This document shows positions 7,434 to 14,445 of a stretch of DNA of 16,967 nt, piece by piece. The notes under the pieces were generated by a model that worked only from the letters and a program-made list of their open reading frames with translations, was not told the origin of the DNA and did no database searches. How positions within the stretch are numbered: position 1 is the stretch's first letter; each line of letters opens with the position of its first letter. Origin of the DNA: Alphaproteobacteria bacterium (GTDB lineage: Bacteria > Pseudomonadota > Alphaproteobacteria > UBA6615); NCBI GenBank assembly GCA_013003285.1, contig JABDJY010000176.1, positions 1-16,967 on the forward strand, in the 5' to 3' direction. The position numbers and the translations under genes were made by a program.

Positions 7434-8176
7434 CTGCCACGTTCCAGCCCGAAGAACTGCTGATCTCGACCATCGCCGACATGCTCGATGGCTTGGGCCA
7501 TGTGGCCATCGGTGCGTCCTCACCGATTCCCGGCGGCGCGGCCCTGCTGGCGCGCGCGCGCAGCGGCGGCAGTTTGCGGGTCTCCATGCTGGGCAGCGAA
7601 GACCATAACGCGTTCACCAATGGCGGCACCGAGTTGTTCGACTGCGCCGCGCAAGGTCGCATCGATGCCTTCTTCCTCGGCGGCGGACAGATTGACGGCG
7701 CGGCCAATATCAATCTGGTCGGCATCGGCGACTATCCGCAGACCAAGGTGCGCTTCCCCGGCTCCTTCGGTTCGGCCTATCTTTATTTCCTGGTGCCGCG
7801 GGTGATCCTGTTCCGCGAGGAACACACGCCGCGGGTGCTAGTGCCCAAGGTTGATTTCATCAGCGCACCGGGCACCAGCGCGCCCGATGTCTACCGTCCC
7901 GGTGGCCCCTATGCCCTGGTGACCGGGCGCTGCGTCTTCGACTTCGATAAGGCGCAGGCCCGCTTCCGCCTGAAATCGGTCCATCCCGGCCACACGGTCG
8001 AGGAAGTCGCCGACATGACCGGTTTCGATTGCGATCAGCCCGACAGGGTCGGCGAAACCCCGGCGCCCGCCGCCGAGACTCTTGAGCTGATCCGCGGCCG
8101 GGTCGCCGACGAGATCGCCGAAACCTACCCCGCCTTCGCCGCCCGGGTGTTCAACAACACCGCCAGCGCGGCGTAA
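7430..8176 (+). CDS. CoA-transferase family protein, subunit B (glutaconate CoA-transferase/IpdB-like)
   Basis: A 248-residue beta-type partner of the preceding gene, starting in its stop codon (ATGA overlap). The fold markers are the ELLISTIADMLDG start, IGASSPIPGGAALLA (about 28-42) and a long glycine-rich stretch FFLGGGQIDGAANINL. Classical class I CoA-transferases have an S-E-N-G-type motif with the catalytic Glu; here the comparable place reads MLGSEDHN with Glu57, and no ENG triplet is present. The pair may therefore be a divergent transferase or a CoA-transferase-like hydrolase such as IpdAB. It ends 109 bp before the cupin gene, and a short GGCCG...CGGCC hairpin (8252-8266) lies in that gap. 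Confidence 0.84.
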   Translation: MTATFQPEELLISTIADMLDGLGHVAIGASSPIPGGAALLARARSGGSLRVSMLGSEDHNAFTNGGTELFDCAAQGRIDAFFLGGGQIDGAANINLVGIGDYPQTKVRFPGSFGSAYLYFLVPRVILFREEHTPRVLVPKVDFISAPGTSAPDVYRPGGPYALVTGRCVFDFDKAQARFRLKSVHPGHTVEEVADMTGFDCDQPDRVGETPAPAAETLELIRGRVADEIAETYPAFAARVFNNTASAA

Positions 8177-8251
8177 TCTTCAAAGACACAGATCGAGGTT
8201 GACCGTCGGTGACCGCTCTGGTGTCATCGGCCTCGCACGTTGAAATTATAG

Positions 8252-8266
8252 GGCCGGACAACGGCC
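8252..8266 (+). other. Short hairpin ahead of the cupin gene
   Basis: GGCCG and CGGCC pair around GACAA, ending 4 nt before the upstream in-frame ATG at 8271 and the ribosome binding site. It has no T run, so it is a weak terminator candidate. It could be a leader structure or chance in GC-rich DNA. Confidence 0.35.
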
Positions 8267-8285
8267 AAACATGAGGGAGCAACAC

Positions 8286-8672
8286 ATGCCGTTCTACGAT
8301 ATCAACGAAATGAAGACCCAGATGGACAAGACCGCGCCGGGCATGGCGGCGACGGTTGTTGGCGAATTCATGAAGGTCGGCGTGATGACCTATGAGGACG
8401 AGATTGGTCCGCCGCCCCACTTCCACCCCAACGAAGAGCAGTTCGTGCTCGTGCTGGAAGGCGAATTGCGCATGGTGCTGGGCGACGAGGTCAAGAATAT
8501 AGGCCCCGGCGAATTGATCCACATTCCTCGCAACACGGCCCACACGGTGCGTGCGGTCGGCGGTCCGGCCCGCTTCTTCACCGCCAAACACCCGGTCGGC
8601 GACGGCGAATTGAGCCAGGACTACAACCTCGCACCCAACCATGAGGAACTAGCCAAAAAGCTGGCTGGTTAA
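8286..8672 (+). CDS. Small cupin-domain protein
   Basis: A single-domain cupin of 128 residues. Motif 1 is HFHPNEEQFVLVLEGEL, with the two His and the Glu that bind metal, and motif 2 is GPGELIHIPRNTAHTV, with the third His, so all four metal ligands are present. Such proteins may be dioxygenases, isomerases, decarboxylases or simple binding proteins; no specific activity can be assigned. An ATG 15 bases further upstream (8271) is in frame, but it lies inside GAGGGAG, which is a good ribosome binding site for the ATG at 8286, so the later start is chosen. Position between CoA-transferase genes suggests a role in the same pathway. A cluster of palindromes follows the gene. Confidence 0.87.
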   Translation: MPFYDINEMKTQMDKTAPGMAATVVGEFMKVGVMTYEDEIGPPPHFHPNEEQFVLVLEGELRMVLGDEVKNIGPGELIHIPRNTAHTVRAVGGPARFFTAKHPVGDGELSQDYNLAPNHEELAKKLAG

Positions 8673-8678
8673 ACAGAT

Positions 8679-8697
8679 CCTCTCCCCCCGGGAGAGG
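8679..8697. repeat. C-rich/G-rich palindrome (CCTCTCCC type), copy A
   Basis: CCTCTCCC and GGGAGAGG form a perfect 8-bp stem with a 3-nt loop, 6 nt after the cupin stop codon. There is no T run, so termination is uncertain. It is related to the hairpins at 8805 and 10105. Confidence 0.65.
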
Positions 8698-8717
8698 GTG
8701 GCGAGCGAACAAAACGT

Positions 8718-8742
8718 CCTCATCCTGAGCTTGTCGAAGGAT
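8718..8742 (-). repeat. REP-like palindromic unit, copy 4 (inverted)
   Basis: The reverse complement of the 25-nt unit, identical over its length to the copy at 2834-2858. It is paired with an oppositely oriented copy 18 nt downstream. Confidence 0.8.
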
Positions 8743-8751
8743 GCGGGCGAC

Positions 8752-8790
8752 CAACACCTCGTCCTTCGGCAAGCTCAGGATGAGGTGTTG
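8752..8790 (+). repeat. REP-like unit, copy 5, inside an extended hairpin
   Basis: The unit itself spans 8761-8785 and carries two changes from the consensus. CAACACCTC (8752-8760) pairs perfectly with GAGGTGTTG (8782-8790), so the unit sits on a 9-bp extra stem followed by TCCT/AGGA pairing and an 11-nt loop. A T-rich stretch follows (TTTAATTATTT), so this may end cupin transcription. Confidence 0.75.
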
Positions 8791-8804
8791 GAGTTTAATT
8801 ATTT

Positions 8805-8827
8805 CCCCTCTCCCCAAAGGAGAGGGG
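8805..8827 (+). terminator. Terminator-like hairpin upstream of the CaiB gene
   Basis: CCCCTCTCC and GGAGAGGGG form a perfect 9-bp stem with a 5-nt loop, followed by CTTT. It is 51 bases before the CaiB-family start. It would separate the cupin transcript from CaiB unless it acts only as a repeat. Confidence 0.55.
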
Positions 8828-8878
8828 CTTTCGGTCCACACTCGGGACCTTCCGCATCATATCTCAGCGAAATAACAA

Positions 8879-10099
8879 ATGTCCGAAGCAGAAGTTACGT
8901 CACCCCTCGGCGCCATGGCGGGGCTCAAGGTCATCGATCTGGCGCGCGTCCTGGGCGGTCCTTATTGTACGCAGATCCTCGGCGATCATGGCGCCACGGT
9001 GATCAAGGTCGAACCGCCTCAGGGGGACGAGACCCGCGATTGGGGACCGCCTTTCCATGAAGGCGATGCGTCTTATTTCGTCGGCCTCAACCGCAACAAG
9101 CGCTCGATCGGCCTGGACCTGCGTACCGAGCAGGGCCGCGAGGTGTTGCTGCGCCTGCTCGATGGCGCCGACGTGATGCTGGAGAACTATAAGCCCGGCA
9201 CCATGGAGAAATGGGGGCTGAGCTATGAGGAGGTGATCTCCAAGAAATTCCCTGAGCTGATCCATTGCCGCATCTCCGGCTTCGGGTCGGACGGCCCCAT
9301 GGGGGGCTTCCCCGGTTATGACGCCATCGTCCAAGCAATGGCCGGCTGGATGTCGATCAATGGCGGCAAGGATAAGGACCCCACCCGGGTCGGCATCGCC
9401 GCGGTCGATATGGGAACCGGGCTCTACACCTGCGTCGCCATTCTGATGGCGCTGCTCGAGCGCCAAAAATCGGGCCAGGGCCAATATATCGATATGACCC
9501 TATACGATTGCGCGGTGGCGCTGATGCACCCCCATGTGCCGAACTATTACCTGTCCGGCGGCAAGGTGCCGCAGATTACCGGCAACCAGCATTCCAACCT
9601 GGCGCCCTACGACAAGTTTCCCACCAAGACCGTTGAGATATTTCTCGCCGCCGGCAACCCACCGGCCTTCCGTAAGCTATGCAAGGAGTTGGGCCGGCCC
9701 GAGCTGGCTGAGGACCCGCGCTTCAGCGACAACGGCCAGCGATTGGCCAATATCGACGCGCTGCGCGACGAACTGGCGGTCCTAATGGCCGATGTGGATG
9801 GCGAGGATTTGTGCAAGCGCCTGTTATCGGCCGGTATCCCCGCCGGACCGGTGCACGACACCGCCCAGGTGATGAACCATCCCCACACACTCCATCGCGG
9901 CATGGCCGCCGAACTCGACTGGTATCAGGGCACCGGTATCCCGATAAAGTTCTCGCGCACCCCGGGCTCGATCCGCTCGACCCCGCCGAAATTCAGCGAG
10001 CATGGCCGCGCCATCCTGGCTGAACACGGCTTCAGCGAAGAAGAGATCGACGCTCTCGCCGCCGACCGCGCCTTGGTCGAGGAACGCAAGAAACTGTAA
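8879..10099 (+). CDS. CaiB/BaiF (class III) CoA-transferase
   Basis: Class III CoA-transferases move CoA between carboxylic acids through an aspartyl-CoA anhydride. The protein has 406 residues, the usual size. LKVIDLARVLGGPYCTQILGDHGATVIKVEPP near the start is the classic CaiB N-terminal region. FVGLNRNKRSIGLDL and FGSDGPMGGFPGYD follow, and Asp177 in AAVDMGTGLYT is at the catalytic Asp position of formyl-CoA transferase. It cannot be said which acid is activated; annotations such as formyl-, carnitine- or succinyl-CoA transferase would all be guesses. A second, unrelated CoA-transferase pair lies upstream, so two chemistries are combined in one region. No clear Shine-Dalgarno precedes ATG 8879. 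An in-frame ATG at residue 13 is a less likely alternative. The gene ends at a good terminator. Confidence 0.93.
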   Translation: MSEAEVTSPLGAMAGLKVIDLARVLGGPYCTQILGDHGATVIKVEPPQGDETRDWGPPFHEGDASYFVGLNRNKRSIGLDLRTEQGREVLLRLLDGADVMLENYKPGTMEKWGLSYEEVISKKFPELIHCRISGFGSDGPMGGFPGYDAIVQAMAGWMSINGGKDKDPTRVGIAAVDMGTGLYTCVAILMALLERQKSGQGQYIDMTLYDCAVALMHPHVPNYYLSGGKVPQITGNQHSNLAPYDKFPTKTVEIFLAAGNPPAFRKLCKELGRPELAEDPRFSDNGQRLANIDALRDELAVLMADVDGEDLCKRLLSAGIPAGPVHDTAQVMNHPHTLHRGMAAELDWYQGTGIPIKFSRTPGSIRSTPPKFSEHGRAILAEHGFSEEEIDALAADRALVEERKKL

Positions 10100-10104
10100 T
10101 AAAT

Positions 10105-10131
10105 CCCTCTCCCTCAAGGAGAGGGGCTTTT
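10105..10131 (+). terminator. Rho-independent terminator after the CaiB gene
   Basis: CCCTCTCC and GGAGAGGG form an 8-bp perfect stem with a 5-nt loop, followed by GCTTTTA. It lies 5 bases after the stop codon region and before the convergent GH3 gene. It belongs to the same palindrome family as 8679 and 8805. Confidence 0.75.
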
Positions 10132-10151
10132 ATCCAACCCAGGCTAGCGGT

Positions 10152-11681
10152 CTAGGGCCGCCCAACCACAAACGCGCGCAAATTGGCGAACAAATCCTCG
10201 TCCATGATGATCCGCGGTACCTTGTGCTGGCCACCGAGTTGGCCGCGCGACTTCATCCAGGAAGCAAAGGTGCCCGGCGGGACCGGCAGAACTTCCGGCG
10301 GTTTCAAGCCGAAGCCTTCGGCGCGGTGGGCGGCATAGTCTTCGTTGGTGGCCGATAGATCGCGGTCGAGGCGGGCGGCGAACGCTGCGACCTGCGCCTC
10401 GCTGGCACCGCCCCCGGCAAACTCGACCACATAGAGATGACCGCCCAATTCGCCAGGCGTTTCGGGGAACAGGGGGCCGACGGACCAGTCGCTGACCGAG
10501 GCACCGATCTCACCCGCCGCTGCACCCACCGCCTCTTCCACCTCCGAGGCGATCAGATGCTCGCCGAACGCCGACAGCATGTAGGACGTGCGGCCTGTCA
10601 CTTTCACACGCGGTGTATCGCCGGCGAGCAGTTCCACTGTGTCGCCCAGCACGTAGGCCCAAAGGCCGGCGCAGCTCGACAACACCAGCGCATAATTCAC
10701 ACCGGGCTCAGCGTCGGCGATCCAGTGGCGGGTCGGGGTCTCAGAGTCCAGCTCCTCGACCGGCACGAATTCATAGAACAGGCCGTGGTTGAGATTGAGG
10801 CGCAGACCTTCGCCGTCGCCCCTATCGGCGGACGCGATGAACCCCTCGCTGGCCGGATAGACTTCGCGCAACTCGGCGTGGCTGCCCGCCAACAGATCGG
10901 TGAAGCGCCGCCGATAGGGCGCAAAGTCCACGCCGCCATGAACCAGCACTTCTAAATTGGGGAACAAGGTTGCCAGGTTCGGCGCAACCCCCTTTTGCGC
11001 GGCCAACGCTTCGATGAAAATCAGCAACCAGCTTGGCGTGCCGGCGAGCAGGCGGATGTCCTCGTCGGTGCAGGCCTCGGCGAGGCGCGCCACCTTCTCT
11101 TCCCAATCCGCCAGCAAGGCCAATTCGCGCGGCGGAAAGGACCGGCCGCGGAACCAGCCCGGTACATTGGCCGCCATGATGCCCGACAAATCGCCGCTGA
11201 ACACGCCCGGCGCCTCCTCGATCAATTCGGTACTGCCGCCGAGCATGAAACTCTTGCCACCCAGCACCCGGCTCTTGGGCCGGTAACGCGTGTGGGCGCC
11301 CAACATGTCGGCGCTGGCCAGGGAGTTGGCGGCGATCATTTCCTTCGAGCAGGGTATATATTTGGTGCGGCCGGTCGTCGTGCCCGAGGTCACAGCGAAA
11401 TAGGGGATGGTGCCGGGCCAGCTGATATCCTTCAAAACGGGGAATGGCTCGCACCAATAGGTGTCCCAAAAATCCTCGTAACGGCGCAGCGGCACGCGCG
11501 CCTGGAACTCAACGACGCTGCGCGCGCCGTTGAAATCGTGGTCGCGGCCGAACTTGGTCGCCCGCGCCCGGCCCACCAGCGACAGCAAATGCCGCTCCTG
11601 CACTTTGGCCGGATCCTGGCGATCCATCTTCGCGCTGCGCCAATTGGCCCAGCGCCACATCAGGGGTGTGAAATCCATCAT
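10152..11681 (-). CDS. GH3-family acyl-adenylate/amide-forming enzyme
   Basis: GH3 proteins belong to the ANL (acyl-adenylating) superfamily. The plant enzymes join auxin or jasmonate to amino acids through an adenylate; bacterial members are mostly uncharacterised. Visible motifs are TSGTTTGRTKYIP (98-110), the ATP-phosphate loop, YPASEG (275-280), the ATP/Mg region, and YVLGDTVEL further on. VTGRTSYMLSAFGEHLIASEVEEAV is the C-terminal hinge region where GH3 proteins differ from acyl-CoA ligases. The length of 509 residues is somewhat shorter than plant GH3 (about 600). A GTG at 11705 would add eight residues, but two consecutive ATGs at 11681 and 11678 are more credible; none has a strong ribosome binding site. 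The gene converges on the CaiB gene. Substrate is unknown. Confidence 0.88.
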   Translation of the reverse strand: MMDFTPLMWRWANWRSAKMDRQDPAKVQERHLLSLVGRARATKFGRDHDFNGARSVVEFQARVPLRRYEDFWDTYWCEPFPVLKDISWPGTIPYFAVTSGTTTGRTKYIPCSKEMIAANSLASADMLGAHTRYRPKSRVLGGKSFMLGGSTELIEEAPGVFSGDLSGIMAANVPGWFRGRSFPPRELALLADWEEKVARLAEACTDEDIRLLAGTPSWLLIFIEALAAQKGVAPNLATLFPNLEVLVHGGVDFAPYRRRFTDLLAGSHAELREVYPASEGFIASADRGDGEGLRLNLNHGLFYEFVPVEELDSETPTRHWIADAEPGVNYALVLSSCAGLWAYVLGDTVELLAGDTPRVKVTGRTSYMLSAFGEHLIASEVEEAVGAAAGEIGASVSDWSVGPLFPETPGELGGHLYVVEFAGGGASEAQVAAFAARLDRDLSATNEDYAAHRAEGFGLKPPEVLPVPPGTFASWMKSRGQLGGQHKVPRIIMDEDLFANLRAFVVGRP

Positions 11682-11700
11682 ATGTTCGAGTTTATATGAT
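11677..11700. promoter_or_regulatory. Inverted repeat over the GH3 start codon
   Basis: ATCATAT (11677-11683) and ATATGAT (11694-11700) are perfect 7-bp inverted repeats separated by 10 nt. The left arm contains the first ATG on the minus strand. It is AT-rich against a GC-rich background. It may be an operator or a start-masking hairpin; no regulator can be named. Confidence 0.35.
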
Positions 11701-11750
11701 TGCACCCGAACAAAGCGATTTAAGCTAACCGCATGTCACAGCAATAAAAG

Positions 11751-11776
11751 TCCTCCCCCCTTGAGGGGGAGGATTT
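11751..11776. repeat. C-rich/G-rich palindrome, copy near GH3
   Basis: TCCTCCCCC and GGGGGAGGA pair over 9 bp around a 5-nt loop, flanked by AAAAG on the left and TTTA on the right. It could terminate transcription on either strand, but it lies upstream of the GH3 start and downstream of the penicillin-acylase stop, so on the minus strand it would end the acylase transcript. Confidence 0.6.
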
Positions 11777-11788
11777 AGGTGGGGGATA

Positions 11789-11806
11789 GCGCCGCGGCAG
11801 CGGCGC
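11789..11806. repeat. GC palindrome
   Basis: GCGCCGC and GCGGCGC pair perfectly around GGCA. It is one of three stem-loops packed between the acylase stop and the GH3 start, in a spacer with no coding signal. Confidence 0.5.
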
Positions 11807-11849
11807 GAAAGACCTGCGGGACGAACCGCCCCGCAGCCCCCCTCCCTAA

Positions 11850-11873
11850 CCCTCCCCCTCGCTGGGGGGAGGG
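11850..11873. repeat. C-rich/G-rich palindrome, second copy near GH3
   Basis: CCCTCCCCC pairs with GGGGGAGGG over 9 bp with a 6-nt loop. Together with the copies at 11751 and 11789 it makes up most of the otherwise empty 270-bp spacer between the two minus-strand genes. Confidence 0.6.
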
Positions 11874-11951
11874 AATATCTCCGAGTTTCCGATCATTTTC
11901 GCATTTCTTGTCGTCGCTCCACTATGGGCGTAGCCCACCGGGAGAGGATTT

Positions 11952-14228
11952 TTACGGCGCCAGTTCCGTGCGGTGGGGAAATTCGGCGCGCACCGTCTCT
12001 AGCCGCAACGGCAGGCGCACATAGTCGCCGCGTTGCCAGAGCTCGAACTGGTCGAGGAAGGTGGAGCTGTTGAACCAGCCATCCTGGCCGCCCAACAGGG
12101 CGAAGAAATTGGCGTCGGGATCGGACAGATCGGAAATCTGCCTTGCCTGCGAGCCGAAGCGCGTGAAATGACGCTCGGTGGTGTCGGAATGGGCGGTCTT
12201 CATCACCGTGGTGGAGCTGCCGCCGACCGGCACGTCGGTGAAGCGGAACCGCTCACCGACTACCGGAATGAAGCCCAGCGGGTGGCGCAGGCCCATGCGG
12301 TGCATTTCACCCCAGACACCGAATTTCTCCACGCCCTCCGCTGCAGCGTCCAATGCCGGCCCCAGCGCGGCCGCCAAACGCGCCGGTGCGGCCCTGGTCA
12401 GTTCTTCCCCCATAAGCTCATCGAAACGGCCACCGGGCGCGAGCACCGGATGCTCCTCCTCGCTATAGAACCGGTCGATGAAATTCGCCGTCACCTGCTC
12501 GAAGGCCAGCGCCCCGACCGAATCCACCCGGTAATGGCCATCCCAGTCGCGCAGCAATTCGACGATGCGTTGCTGTTTGGCGCTCAGCCCGTCCTCGAAC
12601 CTCAGATCGGGTAAGCGCGCCAGCAGGATATCGCGCAGCGCCACCGCCGAGCCCATATAGACGTCGCGCTGTAGCGCCTCGAGATCGGCGACCTCGACCT
12701 TATCGTCGCCGCTAAGTAGCTCGCGCAGGCGGGTGATGCGGTCGTCGTTGGAGAAGAACCAGCCGGCGGCGATGTCGGTCTCCGCCGGTTTGTTATTGGC
12801 CGAGGCGAGAAAGCCCGACGGCGGATCGAACGAAGCCGGTAAATCGGCAGCCGAGGAAAACGCCTGCCAATGGTCGGCGCCGTTCGCCGGAATGACCATA
12901 TCGCCGGGCGCGGCGAGCGGCCGATGGGGCAGACGCACCGCCATGACCTGGCCGATATGGCCCGCCACATCGGCGTAGAGCATGTTTTGGCCAGGCACCC
13001 AGAAGCCGTCCAAGGCGCTGCGAAACTCATCGAAATTCTCCGCCCGGCTAACTTTCAGCATGGCGCTGACCTCGTCGCTGGCGCTGTGGCCCATCCAGCG
13101 CAGGGCGAGCGCCTCACCGTCACGGCCGGCGATCAGCGGCGCGTCGGAGACCACCGGCCCGAACGGGCTTTCGCGGACCGTGATGTCCCGGTCGAACCAC
13201 CAGCGCACCCCCAACGTCTCGTTGCGCTCGGTGATTTGGTCCGGCGGCAAGTCAGATACATCGACCAGGTCGCTCGATAGGGCGCGCATATTGGTGCCCC
13301 CCCAGGCAATGTGACTATTGCGGCCCAGGGCCATGAACGGCACGCCGGGGATCATCATGCCGACCGTATGGTAGGACGGCGACTTATAGCCCGCGAGCAG
13401 CCACAAATTGGGCAGAAACACACCGAGATGGGGGTCGTTGGCCATCAGCGCCGCGCCGGTCTTGGTGCGCGAGCCGGCGACGGCGACCGAATTGCTACCG
13501 GCCTTGCTGAAGCCGGCGAGAATAACGTGCAGCGCGGCTTCCTGGGTCGAGGCGCCGGGACCATAGCTGGGCACCGATTGGCTGCCGCGCTCGGTCGCGC
13601 GGGCCCAGACTTCCGGCCAGTCGGGCCGGTCGCGTAGCTTCAGCATGCCGAACAGGACCAGCCAATTAACGTCGCTCGAGGCCAGACGGCCCATGGTGAG
13701 GATATCGGCGACGGTCCAGGCCTCCTTCTTGAAGCCCAGCACCTTGAACTCGTGGGGCAGCTGGCCGGTCTGGTGGGCCCGGTCGACATAAAAATTCACC
13801 CCCTCGACGAAGCGCTCGAGCCAGCGTTTGGTTTCCGGCGGCAGGCCCGCAATGGTCTGCGGAATGCCACGGCCAAAATTAAGGGTGCGCAGGGAATGGT
13901 CGATGTCGGTCGCCAGCGGCCCGCCCATCTCGGCGATCCTGCCTTGCGAAATGCGCCGCGCGATCTCCATCTGACCGAGGCGGAGATGGGCGTGGACGAT
14001 GCCCATGGTCACCGCCAGATCATCGTCGCTCGCCGCCTCGATGAAGGGGACTTGATTGCCATTCCAATGGACCGTCACCGCCCCTTCGAGCGGCGCGCCG
14101 TCGGTCGGAATCGCCTTCAAGCGCGACGGCACGTCCTCGCGGCTCGGCAGCGGGGTTAAAACGGCGCAACCGGCGACGACCGCGCCCAGGGCGCTCCCGG
14201 CGATTAAACGAAACATGCGGGCAATCAT
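11952..14228 (-). CDS. Penicillin acylase family lipoprotein (Ntn-hydrolase; penicillin or N-acyl-homoserine-lactone acylase-like)
   Basis: An amidohydrolase of the N-terminal-nucleophile superfamily that cleaves acyl amides such as beta-lactam side chains, acyl-homoserine lactones or acyl amino acids. The 758 residues are typical. The first 20 residues form a signal peptide ending in a lipobox VAGC with Cys21, so the protein should be lipid-anchored in the periplasm. The precursor is expected to split before Ser245 in AGSNSVAVAG, giving an alpha chain of about 220 residues and a beta chain of about 510 residues with Ser245 as nucleophile. The following MANDPHLG is the conserved NDPHL motif. 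Substrate cannot be inferred. It diverges from the amidase gene, and this pairing of two amide-cleaving enzymes suggests uptake and breakdown of an amide-containing compound. It lies upstream of GH3 on the same strand. Confidence 0.92.
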   Translation of the reverse strand: MIARMFRLIAGSALGAVVAGCAVLTPLPSREDVPSRLKAIPTDGAPLEGAVTVHWNGNQVPFIEAASDDDLAVTMGIVHAHLRLGQMEIARRISQGRIAEMGGPLATDIDHSLRTLNFGRGIPQTIAGLPPETKRWLERFVEGVNFYVDRAHQTGQLPHEFKVLGFKKEAWTVADILTMGRLASSDVNWLVLFGMLKLRDRPDWPEVWARATERGSQSVPSYGPGASTQEAALHVILAGFSKAGSNSVAVAGSRTKTGAALMANDPHLGVFLPNLWLLAGYKSPSYHTVGMMIPGVPFMALGRNSHIAWGGTNMRALSSDLVDVSDLPPDQITERNETLGVRWWFDRDITVRESPFGPVVSDAPLIAGRDGEALALRWMGHSASDEVSAMLKVSRAENFDEFRSALDGFWVPGQNMLYADVAGHIGQVMAVRLPHRPLAAPGDMVIPANGADHWQAFSSAADLPASFDPPSGFLASANNKPAETDIAAGWFFSNDDRITRLRELLSGDDKVEVADLEALQRDVYMGSAVALRDILLARLPDLRFEDGLSAKQQRIVELLRDWDGHYRVDSVGALAFEQVTANFIDRFYSEEEHPVLAPGGRFDELMGEELTRAAPARLAAALGPALDAAAEGVEKFGVWGEMHRMGLRHPLGFIPVVGERFRFTDVPVGGSSTTVMKTAHSDTTERHFTRFGSQARQISDLSDPDANFFALLGGQDGWFNSSTFLDQFELWQRGDYVRLPLRLETVRAEFPHRTELAP

Positions 14229-14249
14229 AATCGGTCCACAATCCTATCC

Positions 14250-14300
14250 TGCGATCCTGCCTATGGAAGGGATACGATCCGCGTCCCCAGTTGGATCGCA
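14250..14300. promoter_or_regulatory. Repeated CGATCC boxes in the acylase-amidase divergent spacer
   Basis: TGCGATCC (14250-14257) and GGATCGCA (14293-14300) are perfect inverted repeats. Between them lies the short palindrome GGATACGATCC (14270-14280), so the CGATCC core occurs three times in about 50 bp, next to the acylase start. This looks like a regulator-binding cluster, but no regulator is known. Confidence 0.3.
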
Positions 14301-14330
14301 AATTCTTGTGCGCGTTAGATAAAACAGCAA

Positions 14331-14350
14331 CCTGGCTTGGCAAGTCCAGG
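14331..14350. promoter_or_regulatory. Near-perfect palindrome in the acylase-amidase spacer
   Basis: CCTGGCTTG and CAAG-T-CCAGG flank a central G, so 9 bp of dyad symmetry are interrupted by one extra T. Position about 96 bp before the amidase start fits an operator. There is no T run, so a terminator is unlikely. Confidence 0.35.
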
Positions 14351-14445
14351 CGCTATTACGTGAACGTCGAAATGCCCTCTCTCCACCTTTGTGCTTGCTT
14401 GTTCGCCGTGCCGTGAACCGGCATGATGACGACGAGGCTTTGCCA

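Noticed and set aside
6744..7523. 259-codon minus-strand open frame
   Set aside because: Shadow of the CoA-transferase subunit A gene; no motif and skewed composition.
8679..8827. CRISPR-like array from the repeated elements
   Set aside because: Copies alternate in orientation, belong to two families and lack uniform spacers; they are palindromic intergenic repeats.
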